DNA from: Stramonita haemastoma
Lineage: Eukaryota; Mollusca; Gastropoda; Neogastropoda; Muricidae
DNA length: 16,023 nt
Reading direction: 5' to 3'
Assembly: GCA_030674155.1 (NCBI GenBank)
Contig: CM060319.1
Span: forward strand, 1,182,168-1,198,190
Shown here: in pieces, positions 1 through 7,760 of the stretch
Position numbering within the stretch: the first letter of the stretch is position 1
Layout of the letters: each line of letters begins with the position of its first letter
Translations under genes and position numbers: made by a program
Notes under the pieces: model-generated
The model's database searches: none
Seen by the model: the letters and a program-made list of their open reading frames with translations, nothing else
Told to the model about the DNA's origin: nothing

Positions 1-29
1 TAAAATAAATTTTTAAAAAATGAATAAAC

Positions 30-57
30 ACAACAACAACAACAACAACAACAACAA
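30..57. repeat. (AAC)n microsatellite
   Basis: A nearly perfect AAC/ACA trinucleotide run of about nine units sits in an A-rich context. It is a simple-sequence repeat and could be the remains of a retroelement tail, but nothing around it proves that. Confidence 0.85.
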
Positions 58-234
58 TTTTTTTAAAAATAAATAAGTAAAAAAAAAAAATGCATAGAAA
101 AAAAAAAATCCAATCTAGTCATCAGATCAGTGGTTTGGTTTTCTCCTTGTGAATTTGCAGAATATACATGTGTTTACATACATCACTTATTCCCTATCCT
201 GTTCAAAATTAAATTACATTAAAAAAAAATACAA

Positions 235-250
235 CCCCCCCCCCCCCCCC
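235..250. repeat. C16 homopolymer
   Basis: An uninterrupted run of 16 C follows an A-rich tract. Similar C or G runs occur at 3830-3844 (G15), 8479-8492 (C14, then 11 A) and 14642-14662 (C21). Exact lengths of such runs are unreliable in assembled sequence. Confidence 0.85.
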
Positions 251-409
251 TTTCTCCACCTTTTCCCCCTTCCACATACATATATAGCAAGCAAAGTGTA
301 GATTTTTCAGTCACAGTGAGCCACACGTGAAAGATTTTTCGGGGTTAGCAGAGAGTATCAATATCTTTAGTCTGTTCTAAGTATGGTTGATTGGATTGAT
401 GTGTAGTTC

Positions 410-832
410 TTAAACATTTTTGCATAAGCGCATTAAGTGATTTTTCAACTGATTTTTGAACTGATTTTTATTTTTGATACATTTTAAATGTTTTGGGAGC
501 TTGTTCCATAAATCACTACCTGAATATAGGAAGCTTGTTTTGTAAAGATTGTTTCTGGGTCTGGGAAATGTTAGTAGATGGTTATGCCTGTGCTCATTAA
601 TTTTGAATCTATTGGTGATCTTGGGAGGGGCATTTCCATTGACAACTTTTTGTACAAATAGAGCTTTATTGAGATAAAGCCTGTTTTGAAATGTAAGAAT
701 GTTTGTTAGCTTATAATCATTGATGGTTAGGGAGCTTGATTTTAATAGGACAAGTTTTAGTGCTCTTTTATATAATCGATGGATGAATTTCAAATTAGTT
801 TCACTGCAGTTGTCCCAAAGAGATGAGGCCAT
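410..832 (-). mobile_element. Non-LTR retrotransposon fragment: C-terminal end of the reverse-transcriptase ORF
   Basis: Read on the minus strand, this encodes about 140 residues that resemble the region after the reverse-transcriptase domain in LINE-type elements. Features seen are an LWDNCSETN block, an HRLYKRALKL helix, a segment around LTNILTFQNRLYLNKALFV, an NGNAPPKI motif, and the characteristic FLYSGSDLWNKLPKHLK block before a short lysine-rich tail and stop at 410-412. The catalytic palm and the endonuclease are absent, so the copy is 5'-truncated, the usual result of incomplete target-primed reverse transcription. No stop or frameshift interrupts the fragment, which suggests a fairly recent insertion. 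The clade (CR1-, Jockey- or RTE-like) cannot be settled by eye. It lies antisense to the host gene, in the intron just before the exon at 857. The open frame continues further right only as antisense of that exon and is meaningless there. Confidence 0.85.
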
Positions 833-833
833 T

Positions 834-856
834 GTCTCTGTGTGTGTGTGTTGCAG
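834..856 (+). promoter_or_regulatory. 3' splice acceptor of the WD40 exon
   Basis: A short pyrimidine and TG-rich tract, TCTCTGTGTGTGTGTG, leads to TTGCAG, with the AG at 855-856. The reading frame of the WD40 protein is open directly from 857 and base composition turns abruptly GC-rich there. The intron joins the exon in phase 0 in the chosen frame. The tract is short because the retroelement fragment ends only about 23 bases upstream, so the branch point probably lies inside retroelement-derived sequence. Confidence 0.75.
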
Positions 857-1351
857 CAACGCTCCACCCCCACGCACGCAGTGTTCACCTGTGACAGCCA
901 GCAGCTGCTGACGGCGGGTTATCGCTCCATCTACGTCTGGCGCATGGGCACGGGGCAGCTGGACTTCAAGCTGACGCGCCACCAGGACTTTGTCACCTGC
1001 CTCAAGTTTGTGCGGGACGACCGCTTCCTGCTGTCCTCCTCTCTGGACCGGTCCATCGCGGTGTGGGACTTCAGGGCGCGGGCCACGGTCAGCTGTGTGC
1101 AGACGCAGTGTCAGGTGCACAGCCTGCACCTGCTGCCTGACCTGTCCCGCCTGGTGTACGCCCCTGACCGCGTGGCCAGTGTGGCCGTGCTGCAGCCCAA
1201 CCCCGCCCTCCTGGCCCTCCTGCAGCAGGGCAGGCAGCTGGCCGACCTGGCCGACCCCCAAACCCTGGAGCAGGCGTCCGCCTTCGCCACCTCCTTCACC
1301 ACCCACAGAGACCTCAGCCGCAACACCTCCTCTGCCTGCATCATCCTCTGA
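857..1351 (+). CDS. Terminal exon of a WD40-repeat protein, C-terminal 164 residues
   Basis: The exon gives 164 residues, starting with Gln at 857 and ending at TGA 1349-1351. Residues ~7-38 form one WD40 blade with the VW pair at 27-28. Residues ~41-73 form a second, canonical blade: His42, the SLDRS turn with Asp64, and Trp-Asp at 70-71. Residues ~86-115 look like a degenerate last blade. A Leu/Gln/Ala-rich tail follows and the protein ends SSACIIL; Cys161 plus IIL fits a CaaX box, where a terminal Leu usually favours geranylgeranylation. WD40 propellers are protein-interaction platforms. The parent protein is not identified; NACHT-WD40 (NWD-type) proteins are one possibility but I cannot support a symbol. 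Upstream exons lie outside the window to the left. The exon is far richer in GC than its surroundings. There is no ATG near 857, so this is an internal-to-terminal exon and not a complete gene. Confidence 0.88.
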   Translation, partial: QRSTPTHAVFTCDSQQLLTAGYRSIYVWRMGTGQLDFKLTRHQDFVTCLKFVRDDRFLLSSSLDRSIAVWDFRARATVSCVQTQCQVHSLHLLPDLSRLVYAPDRVASVAVLQPNPALLALLQQGRQLADLADPQTLEQASAFATSFTTHRDLSRNTSSACIIL

Positions 1352-1640
1352 GGGGGGGGAGGGGAGGGGAGGGAGCACACATGTTGTCACGGACTTGGGC
1401 TGGCGTTTGTGCGTGCGTGTGTGGGTGTCTATGCGCGTGCGTGCGTGTCAAAGTCAAAGTCAACATTTTATTTCCAGATGGTACATTGAGTAAGGAATAA
1501 ATTTGAGGATTCTTCCTCATGGACTGGGGGAAAGAATAAATGACTGGTTATAGTCCTGGTGTTTTCTTTAGTAAATTGTTCCTGAATGCTAAAGTTTGAG
1601 CTGTACTCTTACTGAGCTGACAGCCCTGATATGCTCCCAT
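1352..1640 (+). other. Probable proximal 3' untranslated region
   Basis: Directly after the stop come a purine-rich G/A tract (1352-1375) and TG-rich sequence. A segment from about 1447 contains tandem GTCAAA copies and a T-rich stretch; I associate this look with the end of a dispersed repeat in gastropods, but only from memory. No coding potential is seen. The real end of the transcript is unknown. Confidence 0.5.
1496..1540 (+). terminator. Two candidate polyadenylation signals (AATAAA)
   Basis: AATAAA occurs at 1496-1501 and again at 1535-1540, 145 and 184 bases after the stop codon. The second is followed at about 1557-1570 by a GT/T-rich stretch (TGGTGTTTTCTTTAG) of the kind expected downstream of a cleavage site. 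AATAAA is common by chance in AT-rich DNA, so use of either site is inference from position. Confidence 0.45.
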
Positions 1641-1908
1641 GGTTGAGAGAGCTACAGGCAACCTGACTCACTGGTTGAGAGAGGTACAGGCAACCTGACT
1701 CACTGGTTGAGAGAGCTACAGGCAACCTGACTCACTGGTTGAGAGAGCTACAGGCAACCTGACTCACTGGTTGAGAGAGGTACAGGCAACCTGACTCACT
1801 GGTTGAGAGAGCTACAGGCAACCTGACTCACTGGTTGAGAGAGCTACAGGCAACCTGACTCACTGGTTGAGAGAGCTACAGGCAACCTGACTCACTGGTT
1901 GAGAGAGG
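1641..1908. repeat. 32-bp tandem repeat, 8 units plus a partial
   Basis: Units start at 1641, 1673, 1705, 1737, 1769, 1801, 1833, 1865 and 1897 (partial), exactly 32 bases apart. The consensus begins GGTTGAGAGAGCTACAGG and continues CAACCTGACTCACT. Copies are nearly identical apart from a C/G difference at position 12: G in units 2, 5 and 9 and C in the others. There are no spacers, so this is a minisatellite and not a CRISPR array. Confidence 0.97.
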
Positions 1909-2047
1909 TGTGAGAGGGAAAAAGCTTGTCAGTGAGTGATAACACTTGTAGAATCAAGTTTATGATTCGGCTCAACTTGGAAAACTCCTCTTGGTTGTGA
2001 AAAAATACTCATGTAAAATGAGTTCATGCTTTATGGCTCAACCATTA

Positions 2048-2263
2048 GTGTCATATTCAACTGTTGTTATTGTTGCTGGTGATATTGTTTATGTTGTTGC
2101 TTTATGTATTACAGCTCTGTCGTTTGTGTCATATTTAACTGTTGTTATTGTTGCTGGTGATATTGTTTATGTTGTTGCTTTATGTATTACAGCTCTGTCG
2201 TTTGTGTCATATTTAACTGTTGTTATTGTTGCTGGTGATATTGTTTATGTTGTTGCTTTATGT
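2048..2263. repeat. 78-bp tandem repeat, about 2.8 units
   Basis: The word GTGTCATATT recurs at 2048, 2126 and 2204, a spacing of exactly 78. Units are almost identical, so the duplication is recent. Because 78 is a multiple of 3, one frame reads a repeated hydrophobic 26-residue block; it has no homology I recognise and is probably a chance frame. Each full unit carries a TTTATGTATTACAG segment resembling a 3' splice site. Confidence 0.95.
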
Positions 2264-2284
2264 CTGGTTAACAGGATATTATCG

Positions 2285-2611
2285 TTTATCATCAGAAAGA
2301 AATGCAGTGCTGCTTTCTGCTGTGCGTTATCTTGATGACAATCTTTACATTTATCATCAGAAAGAAATGCAGTGCTGCTTTCTGCTGTGCGTTATCTTGA
2401 TGACAATCTTTACATTTATCATCAGAAAGAAATGCAGTGCTGCTTACTGCTGTGTGTATATCTTGATGACAATCTTTACATTAATCATCACAAAGAAATG
2501 CAGTGCTGCTTTCTGCTGTACGTTATCTCGATGACAATCTTTTCATTTATCATCCGAAAGAAATGCAGTGCTGCTTTCTGCTGTGTGTATATCTCGATGA
2601 CAATCTTTTTT
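2285..2611. repeat. 65-bp tandem repeat, about 5 units
   Basis: The word TTTATCATCAG, or a close variant, starts at 2285, 2350, 2415, 2481 and 2546. Each unit contains AAAGAAATGCAGTGCTGCTT and ends near ATGACAATCTTT. Later units diverge: TTAATCATCAC in unit 4, CATCCG in unit 5, and GTGTATAT replacing GCGTTAT in units 3 and 5. The period is not a multiple of 3, so the frame changes at every unit, which argues against coding. Confidence 0.95.
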
Positions 2612-3181
2612 TCCTGTCTTAGAAGTGTTCAGCCATCTTTTGGAAGAGGAAAATCAAAATCGTCTAAACCTGTTTATGACAGGATTTTATCTTCTTTTTT
2701 TTCTTTTTGGATGAATATATACAATCAGGGAATAGTTAGTAGTAAATTAATAAGATGAATTAGATTTTGTTTACTCAGAGTGCATGACCTTTTTTTAACT
2801 GAAGGATGATGTAATCTAGCTTAATAGATTTAATGCCCCTTCTACCCTCCCCACCCTTCTTTAATTACATTTACAGTTTTCAGATTTATGGAGAAAGCTG
2901 GGTGGTTGTGTTTTTTTTTGGGGGGGGGGTGAGGGAGGGGCATCTGCATTGTGTTCCTGTCTTCTTTGTATCTTTTAAGAAGACATGTTTGTATGAAGAA
3001 GGTTTGATATAAATGTGAGTTTGTTTACACATCTTTTTGTGTGTGTAAATAATGAAGAAAATAGGTCTTATTAATCATACATCTGACAAAAAGCATATGA
3101 TTATGATCATTTCCAGATTTAAGGTGTGTATTATTATCTGTTTTCAGAATAGTGAATGGCTGAGTTAATGTAAAGGTATCT
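2612..3181. other. Non-coding AT-rich stretch
   Basis: No gene or repeat is recognised. It contains T-rich runs, a T-run followed by a G10 run near 2910-2930, and a purine-rich GAGGGAGGGG segment. All frames are broken by frequent stops. Confidence 0.6.
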
Positions 3182-3391
3182 GTCTGTACCCCTTTTCATG
3201 AAGGATACCAGTGTTTGAAATCATTGTGTGTTGGTCTGTACCCCTTTTCATGAAGGATACCAGTGTTTGAAATCATTGTGTGTTGGTCTGTACCCCTTTT
3301 CATGAAGGACACCAGTGTTTGAAATCATTGTGTGTTGGTCTGTACCCCTTTTCATGAAGGACACCAGTGTTTGAAATCATTGTGTGTTGGT
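3182..3391. repeat. 52-bp tandem repeat, about 4 units
   Basis: The word CTGTACCCCTTTTCATGAAG starts near 3184, 3236, 3288 and 3340, each 52 bases apart. Units 1 and 2 read GGATACC where units 3 and 4 read GGACACC; otherwise copies are almost identical. There is no coding potential. Confidence 0.96.
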
Positions 3392-4696
3392 TACACTTGT
3401 TCCTGCAAACATGATGAAGGATTTGTTCAGCTTTTCACCAGTTTGTTGTGACATTTCTCATTCCTGTCTGCACCTTCCATAATTGAATGGCACACATCTT
3501 TGACAAATGGCACGTCAGACAGAAGCATGGTGTCACAGGCATGAATGATCATTATGCTGGGTGTTAGGTAACATTCATAGAACCGATTTGCAATATATTA
3601 TGTTTCATGTGTTTTACAAAATCGTCATCAATGATCTCTTTGAAAAAAGTTTTTTTATTTTTTCAACTAACTGAAATCATCTTTGTGATATTTCTGCTTA
3701 TAACCTGGTGATTTTCATTGCTGATGTTTATATGCATGTCAGTTTTTTTTAACATCAGATATGTGTGTTTTATGTCTGAGAATTTACACATGATCTCCAC
3801 AAAGTAAGAAGAATGCTCACAACTGGGAAGGGGGGGGGGGGGGGCGTTGATGTTTGCACATGACAGATCAAATTGATATGCTTTTTTGAAAGAAAGAGAT
3901 CTTACATGTCAGTATTTGTGAATAGTTTTTACAACAACTAAATGTAACTTGTCAGTGTCTCCGAATTCAGTGTTGAATAAGAATGTTTACAATACTTTCT
4001 ATACATTACAGTATTTATCAGTGACCTTTTGTATAGAAATATCGTATGTCAGTCACTTGCACTGTTAACAGTTGTGAATGATTGTGTGTGATATAAAACT
4101 TGTCTGTGATATATAAACTGTCTAGAATGTATCATCATATATTACAATAATGTCGGCACACAAGACAGATGTGATTGATACATTTTTTTTAAGTGCCTCA
4201 CGGTCAAAGTATGGCTCAACAAAACTGTGATACTTTCTGTGATTTAATGTACAGAAGATTTTAGTCATATGTGGAGTATGATTCTCTGTCGTGGCATTAC
4301 ATCCTGAAATTACCGTGTCATTTTTAAATTGGATCCAGGGGAATGATATGCATAGTTTTTTTTTCTGTTGTTGTGTTTTTTTAAGCAAAGTGTAGCTAAT
4401 GGAGCTCTCATCAAACTGAGTGACATTCATTATTTTTAAAATGAGCATCCTGTACCTCACGCCATGGCATGATGAAAAAAAAATCTGTGTAAATTTACTT
4501 GGCTCCTACCTTTGTACTGTAGAAGTCCCAGTGATCAGTGAAGAGAAAAGTGCCCCAATGGGTGTTGAAGGAAGGAATGAAGGATTCCTGGCTAACTTCT
4601 GGCCATGGCTGGAGTTGTCAGCTGTGGACCGCCTGCCTGCGTTAGTCTGCCAGGGGACAGAGTAGTCAGGTACAGACAGTGTCAGTCAGGGTGGGC
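3392..4696. other. Non-coding stretch without recognised features
   Basis: About 1.3 kb of AT-rich sequence with no credible exon, RNA gene or long repeat. Visible items are a G15 run at 3830-3844 and scattered T runs. Short open frames around 4122-4665 lack domain signatures, run on both strands and look like chance. Confidence 0.6.
3830..3844. repeat. G15 homopolymer
   Basis: Fifteen consecutive G occur inside otherwise AT-rich sequence. The length is uncertain in any assembly. Confidence 0.85.
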
Positions 4697-5625
4697 TTTG
4701 TTTGTTTTGTGTGTTTGTGTGTGTGTTTGTGTGTGTGTTTGTTTGTGTGTTTGTGTGTGTGTTTGTTTGTGTGTTTGTGTGTTTGTTTGTGTGTTTGTGT
4801 GTTTGTTTGTTTGTGTGTTTGTGTGTTTGTTTGTGTGTTTGTTTGTGTGTGTGTTTGTTTGTGTGTTTGTTTGTGTGTTTGTGTGTTTGTTTGTGTGTTT
4901 GTGTGTGTGTTTGTGTGTGTGTTTGTGTGTTTGTTTGTGTGTTTGTTTGTGTGTTTGTTTGTGTGTTTGTTTGTGTGTTTGTGTGTTTGTTTGTGTGTTT
5001 GTTTGTGTGTTTGTTTGTGTGTTTGTTTGTGTGTTTGTTTGTGTGTTTGTTGTGTTTGTTTGTGTGTTTTGTTTGTGTGTTTGTTTGTGTGTTTGTGTGT
5101 TTGTTTGTGTGTTTGTTTGTGTGTTTGTGTGTTTGTTTGTTGTGTGTTTGTTTGTGTGTTTGTGTGTGTGTTTGTGTGTTTGTTTGTGTGTTTGTTTGTG
5201 TGTTTGTTTGTGTGTTTGTTTGTGTGTTTGTTTGTGTGTTTGTTTGTGTGTGTGTTTGTGTGTTTGTTTGTGTGTTTGTTTGTGTGTTTGTTTGTGTGTT
5301 TGTGTGTTTGTTTGTGTGTTTGTGTGTGTGTTTGTGTGTTTGTTTGTGTGTTTGTTTGTGTGTTTGTTTGTGTGTTTGTTTGTGTGTGTGTTTGTGTGTT
5401 TTGTTTGTGTGTGTGTTTGTGTGTTTGTTTGTGTGTTTGTTTGTGTGTTTGTTTGTGTGTTTGTTTGTGTGTTTGTTTGTCTGTTTGTTTGTCTGTTTGT
5501 TTGTCTGTTTGTTTGTCTGTTTGTTTGTGTGTTTGTTTGTGTGTTTGTTTGTGTGTTTGTTTGTGTGTTTGTTTGTGTGTTTGTTTGTGTGTTTGTTTGT
5601 GTGTTTGTTTTGTATGTTTGTTTTA
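4697..5625. repeat. ~930-bp TTTG/TG simple-repeat array
   Basis: The array is built from TTTG and TG words, mostly as the 8-mer GTTTGTGT, with shorter and longer variants in the first half and very regular 8-mers in the second. A block of TTTGTCTG variants sits at about 5470-5525. T and G dominate, so frames read endless Cys-Val-Phe on the plus strand and Thr-Asn-Gln-His on the minus strand without stops. These frames are not genes. Confidence 0.97.
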
Positions 5626-6177
5626 GGTTGATGGTGTTGGCTGATTGAGGGGACTGGGGTGTGGAGATTTTGGATGGAAGATGGGGTTTACATGTGGGTT
5701 TCTTGAGCTGAAGGAGGCGACAGACCTGGTGTGGCTGTCTTGGGCAGTGGGGCAACAAACAACAGGAAAAGGTGTTCAATCCTCTGACGTTGGAGTATGG
5801 CAGCCTATAGAGTAAAATACTTGAAGACAGGCATACGTGCAAACTTCCTATTCAGTGTGTACTAGCGGTCTCCTAGGGATTCATTCCCAGGTGGGATGAA
5901 AGAGTCAGAGTGCATGTTTTAGGTGATCCCCCTGGAGTGTTAAGCTGAGGAACACACAACAACAGCCACATTTAAGAGTAACACAGATAGAACAGTCTTT
6001 CATTTCTATGGTAAATACAGAGGTATGTCTGATACTGTCAGTATGTTGTGATCACCAGAGGCAGTTCTTTGATAAAAATATATATTATCTATAATTATAT
6101 ACAGTTTCTTTTTGAAGTGTGAGAGAAGTTGTTTCCACAACTCTTGTTTTTCTTCTTTAGATTTTTCATTAGATCCC
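5626..6177. other. Non-coding unique stretch
   Basis: Mixed-composition sequence with no recognisable coding or RNA feature. An AT-rich, alternating segment lies near 6076-6102. No similarity to other parts of the window was seen. Confidence 0.55.
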
Positions 6178-6930
6178 TTTGTACGAGTGCAAAGAACTAG
6201 TTGTTGTTTTTACATTACTTCTTTATTATTATTTCTAATTTCATTCTTACACATTTCACAAAAGGTCACAATTATATGAGTGCACAGAACTGTTTGTTAT
6301 TTTCGAATGACATTTTTTCCTTTTTTTTAAAATCAAAATATAAATATTATATTCCCTCACAATTGTATGAATGCAAAGAATTTGTTTTTTTTAACTTAAA
6401 TGATTTTTTTTTTTATTCAGCTTTCATATCATGTCACATTTTTTCAAATCTTTTGTTGCATCACCATTATATGAATACAAAATTGTTGTTTTTGCATTAG
6501 TTAAAAAAAAAGAGAAAAAAAATCATGGTACATCACAGTTTTATGAGTGCAAAGAATTAGTTATTGTTTTACATTCATTTTTTGGTTCAGTTCTCATGTT
6601 CATTACATGAATGCAAAACTTTAATTGTTGTTTTTACATTATTCTAATTTTTGGGTTCAGTGTCTGGTTTATTACATTATATGAGTCAGAGTACAAAGAA
6701 GTACTTGATGTTTCTACTGTTGTTTTCCATTTCACGTCACATTGCAGTTGGAGGAGTGCACAGAATAAGTTGTTGTTTTTACATGACTAAAGCACATACT
6801 TCTTTTTTATATTTCATATTACATCACAATCAGTAGGGGTGCCAAAAAAAACCAAGCTGTTGTTTTTACATAATTACTCTTTTTTTCTTCCAAATTTCAG
6901 GTTACACTGCTATTATATGAACACACATTG
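6178..6930. repeat. Diverged tandem repeat, about 10 units of 65-105 bp
   Basis: A recurring core, TATATGAGTGCAAAGAA followed by a TTGTTGTTTTTACAT-like block, can be traced with GAGTGC or its variants at about 6185, 6278, 6369, 6473, 6545, 6609, 6689, 6754, 6837 and 6919. Between cores lie T-rich tracts and a TTCATATCATGTCACA-like segment. Unit lengths vary and identity is moderate, so this is an old array that has decayed by point changes and T-run length changes. No coding signal is present. Confidence 0.75.
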
Positions 6931-7257
6931 AAGAACAGGCACATGCATTCAACTGTCTTCATTTACTGTACTCATTTTCCTGCAGTGTCTTGTAAGTAAC
7001 TGCTTGTTCAGATTTTGCCTGAAAGATGTCTGCACTAGTACTGAAATCGTGTATCATGTTACTCAGGGATTTGTTGTTCTTTTTCATGGCAGCCCCTTGT
7101 TTTGGCGTGCTTTGTTGATGGGATAATGAATTGAATGATGAGACATATCAAAGTCATAGACAAGACAACCACACCAAAAGCAAATGACACTGCTATTGCC
7201 GCCTTAGAAAACACCAAACAAAGCAAACAAAACCCTGATAACACATGCAGCTGAAAA
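6931..7257. other. Non-coding stretch
   Basis: No gene is recognised. Sequence is of mixed composition and becomes AC-rich toward the 21-bp array that starts at 7258. A minus-strand frame crossing this stretch owes its start to that array. Confidence 0.5.
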
Positions 7258-7760
7258 CCCTTTCTCATGATGACAATACCCTTTCTCATGATGACAAAAC
7301 CCTTTCTCATTATGACAAAACCCTATCTCATTATGACAAAACCCTTTTTCATTAAGACAAAACCCTTTCTCATTATGACAAAACCCTTTCTCATTATGAC
7401 AAAACCCTCTCTCATTATGTCAAAACCCTTTCTCATGATGACAAAACCCTTTCTCATTATGACAAAACCCTTTCTCATTATGACAAAACCCTTTCTCGTT
7501 ATGACAAAACTTTCTCGTTGTGACAAACCCATGACAAAACCCTTTCTCGTTGTGACAAAACCCTTTCTTGTTGTGACAAAACCCTTTCTCGTTGTGACAA
7601 AACCCTTTCTCATTATGACAAAACCCTTTCTCGTTGTGACAAAACCCTTTCTCATTGTGACAAAACCCTTTCTCGTTACCCTATCTCGTTATGACAAAAC
7701 CCTTTCTCATTGTGACAAAACCCTTTCTCGTTATGACAAAACCCTTTCTCGTTATGACAA
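7258..7760. repeat. 21-bp tandem repeat, about 24 units
   Basis: The unit is CCCTTTCTCATTATGACAAAA. Variants differ in the ATTATG segment: ATGATG or ATTATG in the first half, GTTATG or GTTGTG in the second. Two places are broken by partial units, near 7508-7535 and 7670-7690. Since 21 is divisible by 3 and the unit has no stop in the relevant frames, both strands are open, reading MTKPFLI on plus and MRKGFVI on minus. Strand-symmetric openness is expected from the repeat alone, so coding is not supported. Confidence 0.96.

Larger units (their letters stand above)
1..409. other. AT-rich non-coding stretch, intron or retroelement 3' flank
   Basis: No coding signal is visible. It holds an (AAC)n run at about 30-57, several A-rich tracts and a 16-base C run at 235-250. 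Because the reverse-transcriptase fragment at 410-832 reads leftwards, part of this stretch is probably that element's 3' untranslated region. I cannot place the element's 3' end, since no clear poly(A) or short-repeat tail or target-site duplication stands out. Confidence 0.5.

Noticed and set aside
410..1390. 326-codon minus-strand frame joining exon antisense to the reverse-transcriptase fragment
   Set aside because: The right half is antisense of the WD40 exon; only the last ~140 residues (410-832) are real retroelement protein. The join is a coincidence of open frames.
1641..1908. CRISPR-like regularity (32-bp repeat)
   Set aside because: Repeats are directly head to tail with no unique spacers, in an animal genome with no cas genes. 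It is a minisatellite.
2285..2758. Cys-rich small proteins from the 65-bp array
   Set aside because: The period is not a multiple of 3, so the same peptide recurs in three frames. This is a repeat effect and not a knottin-like family.
4605..5842. Long open frames of 309-386 codons rich in Cys/Val/Phe (plus) or Thr/Asn/Gln (minus)
   Set aside because: They exist in several frames at once and come from a TTTG/TG array that cannot form stop codons. There is no domain and no gene context.
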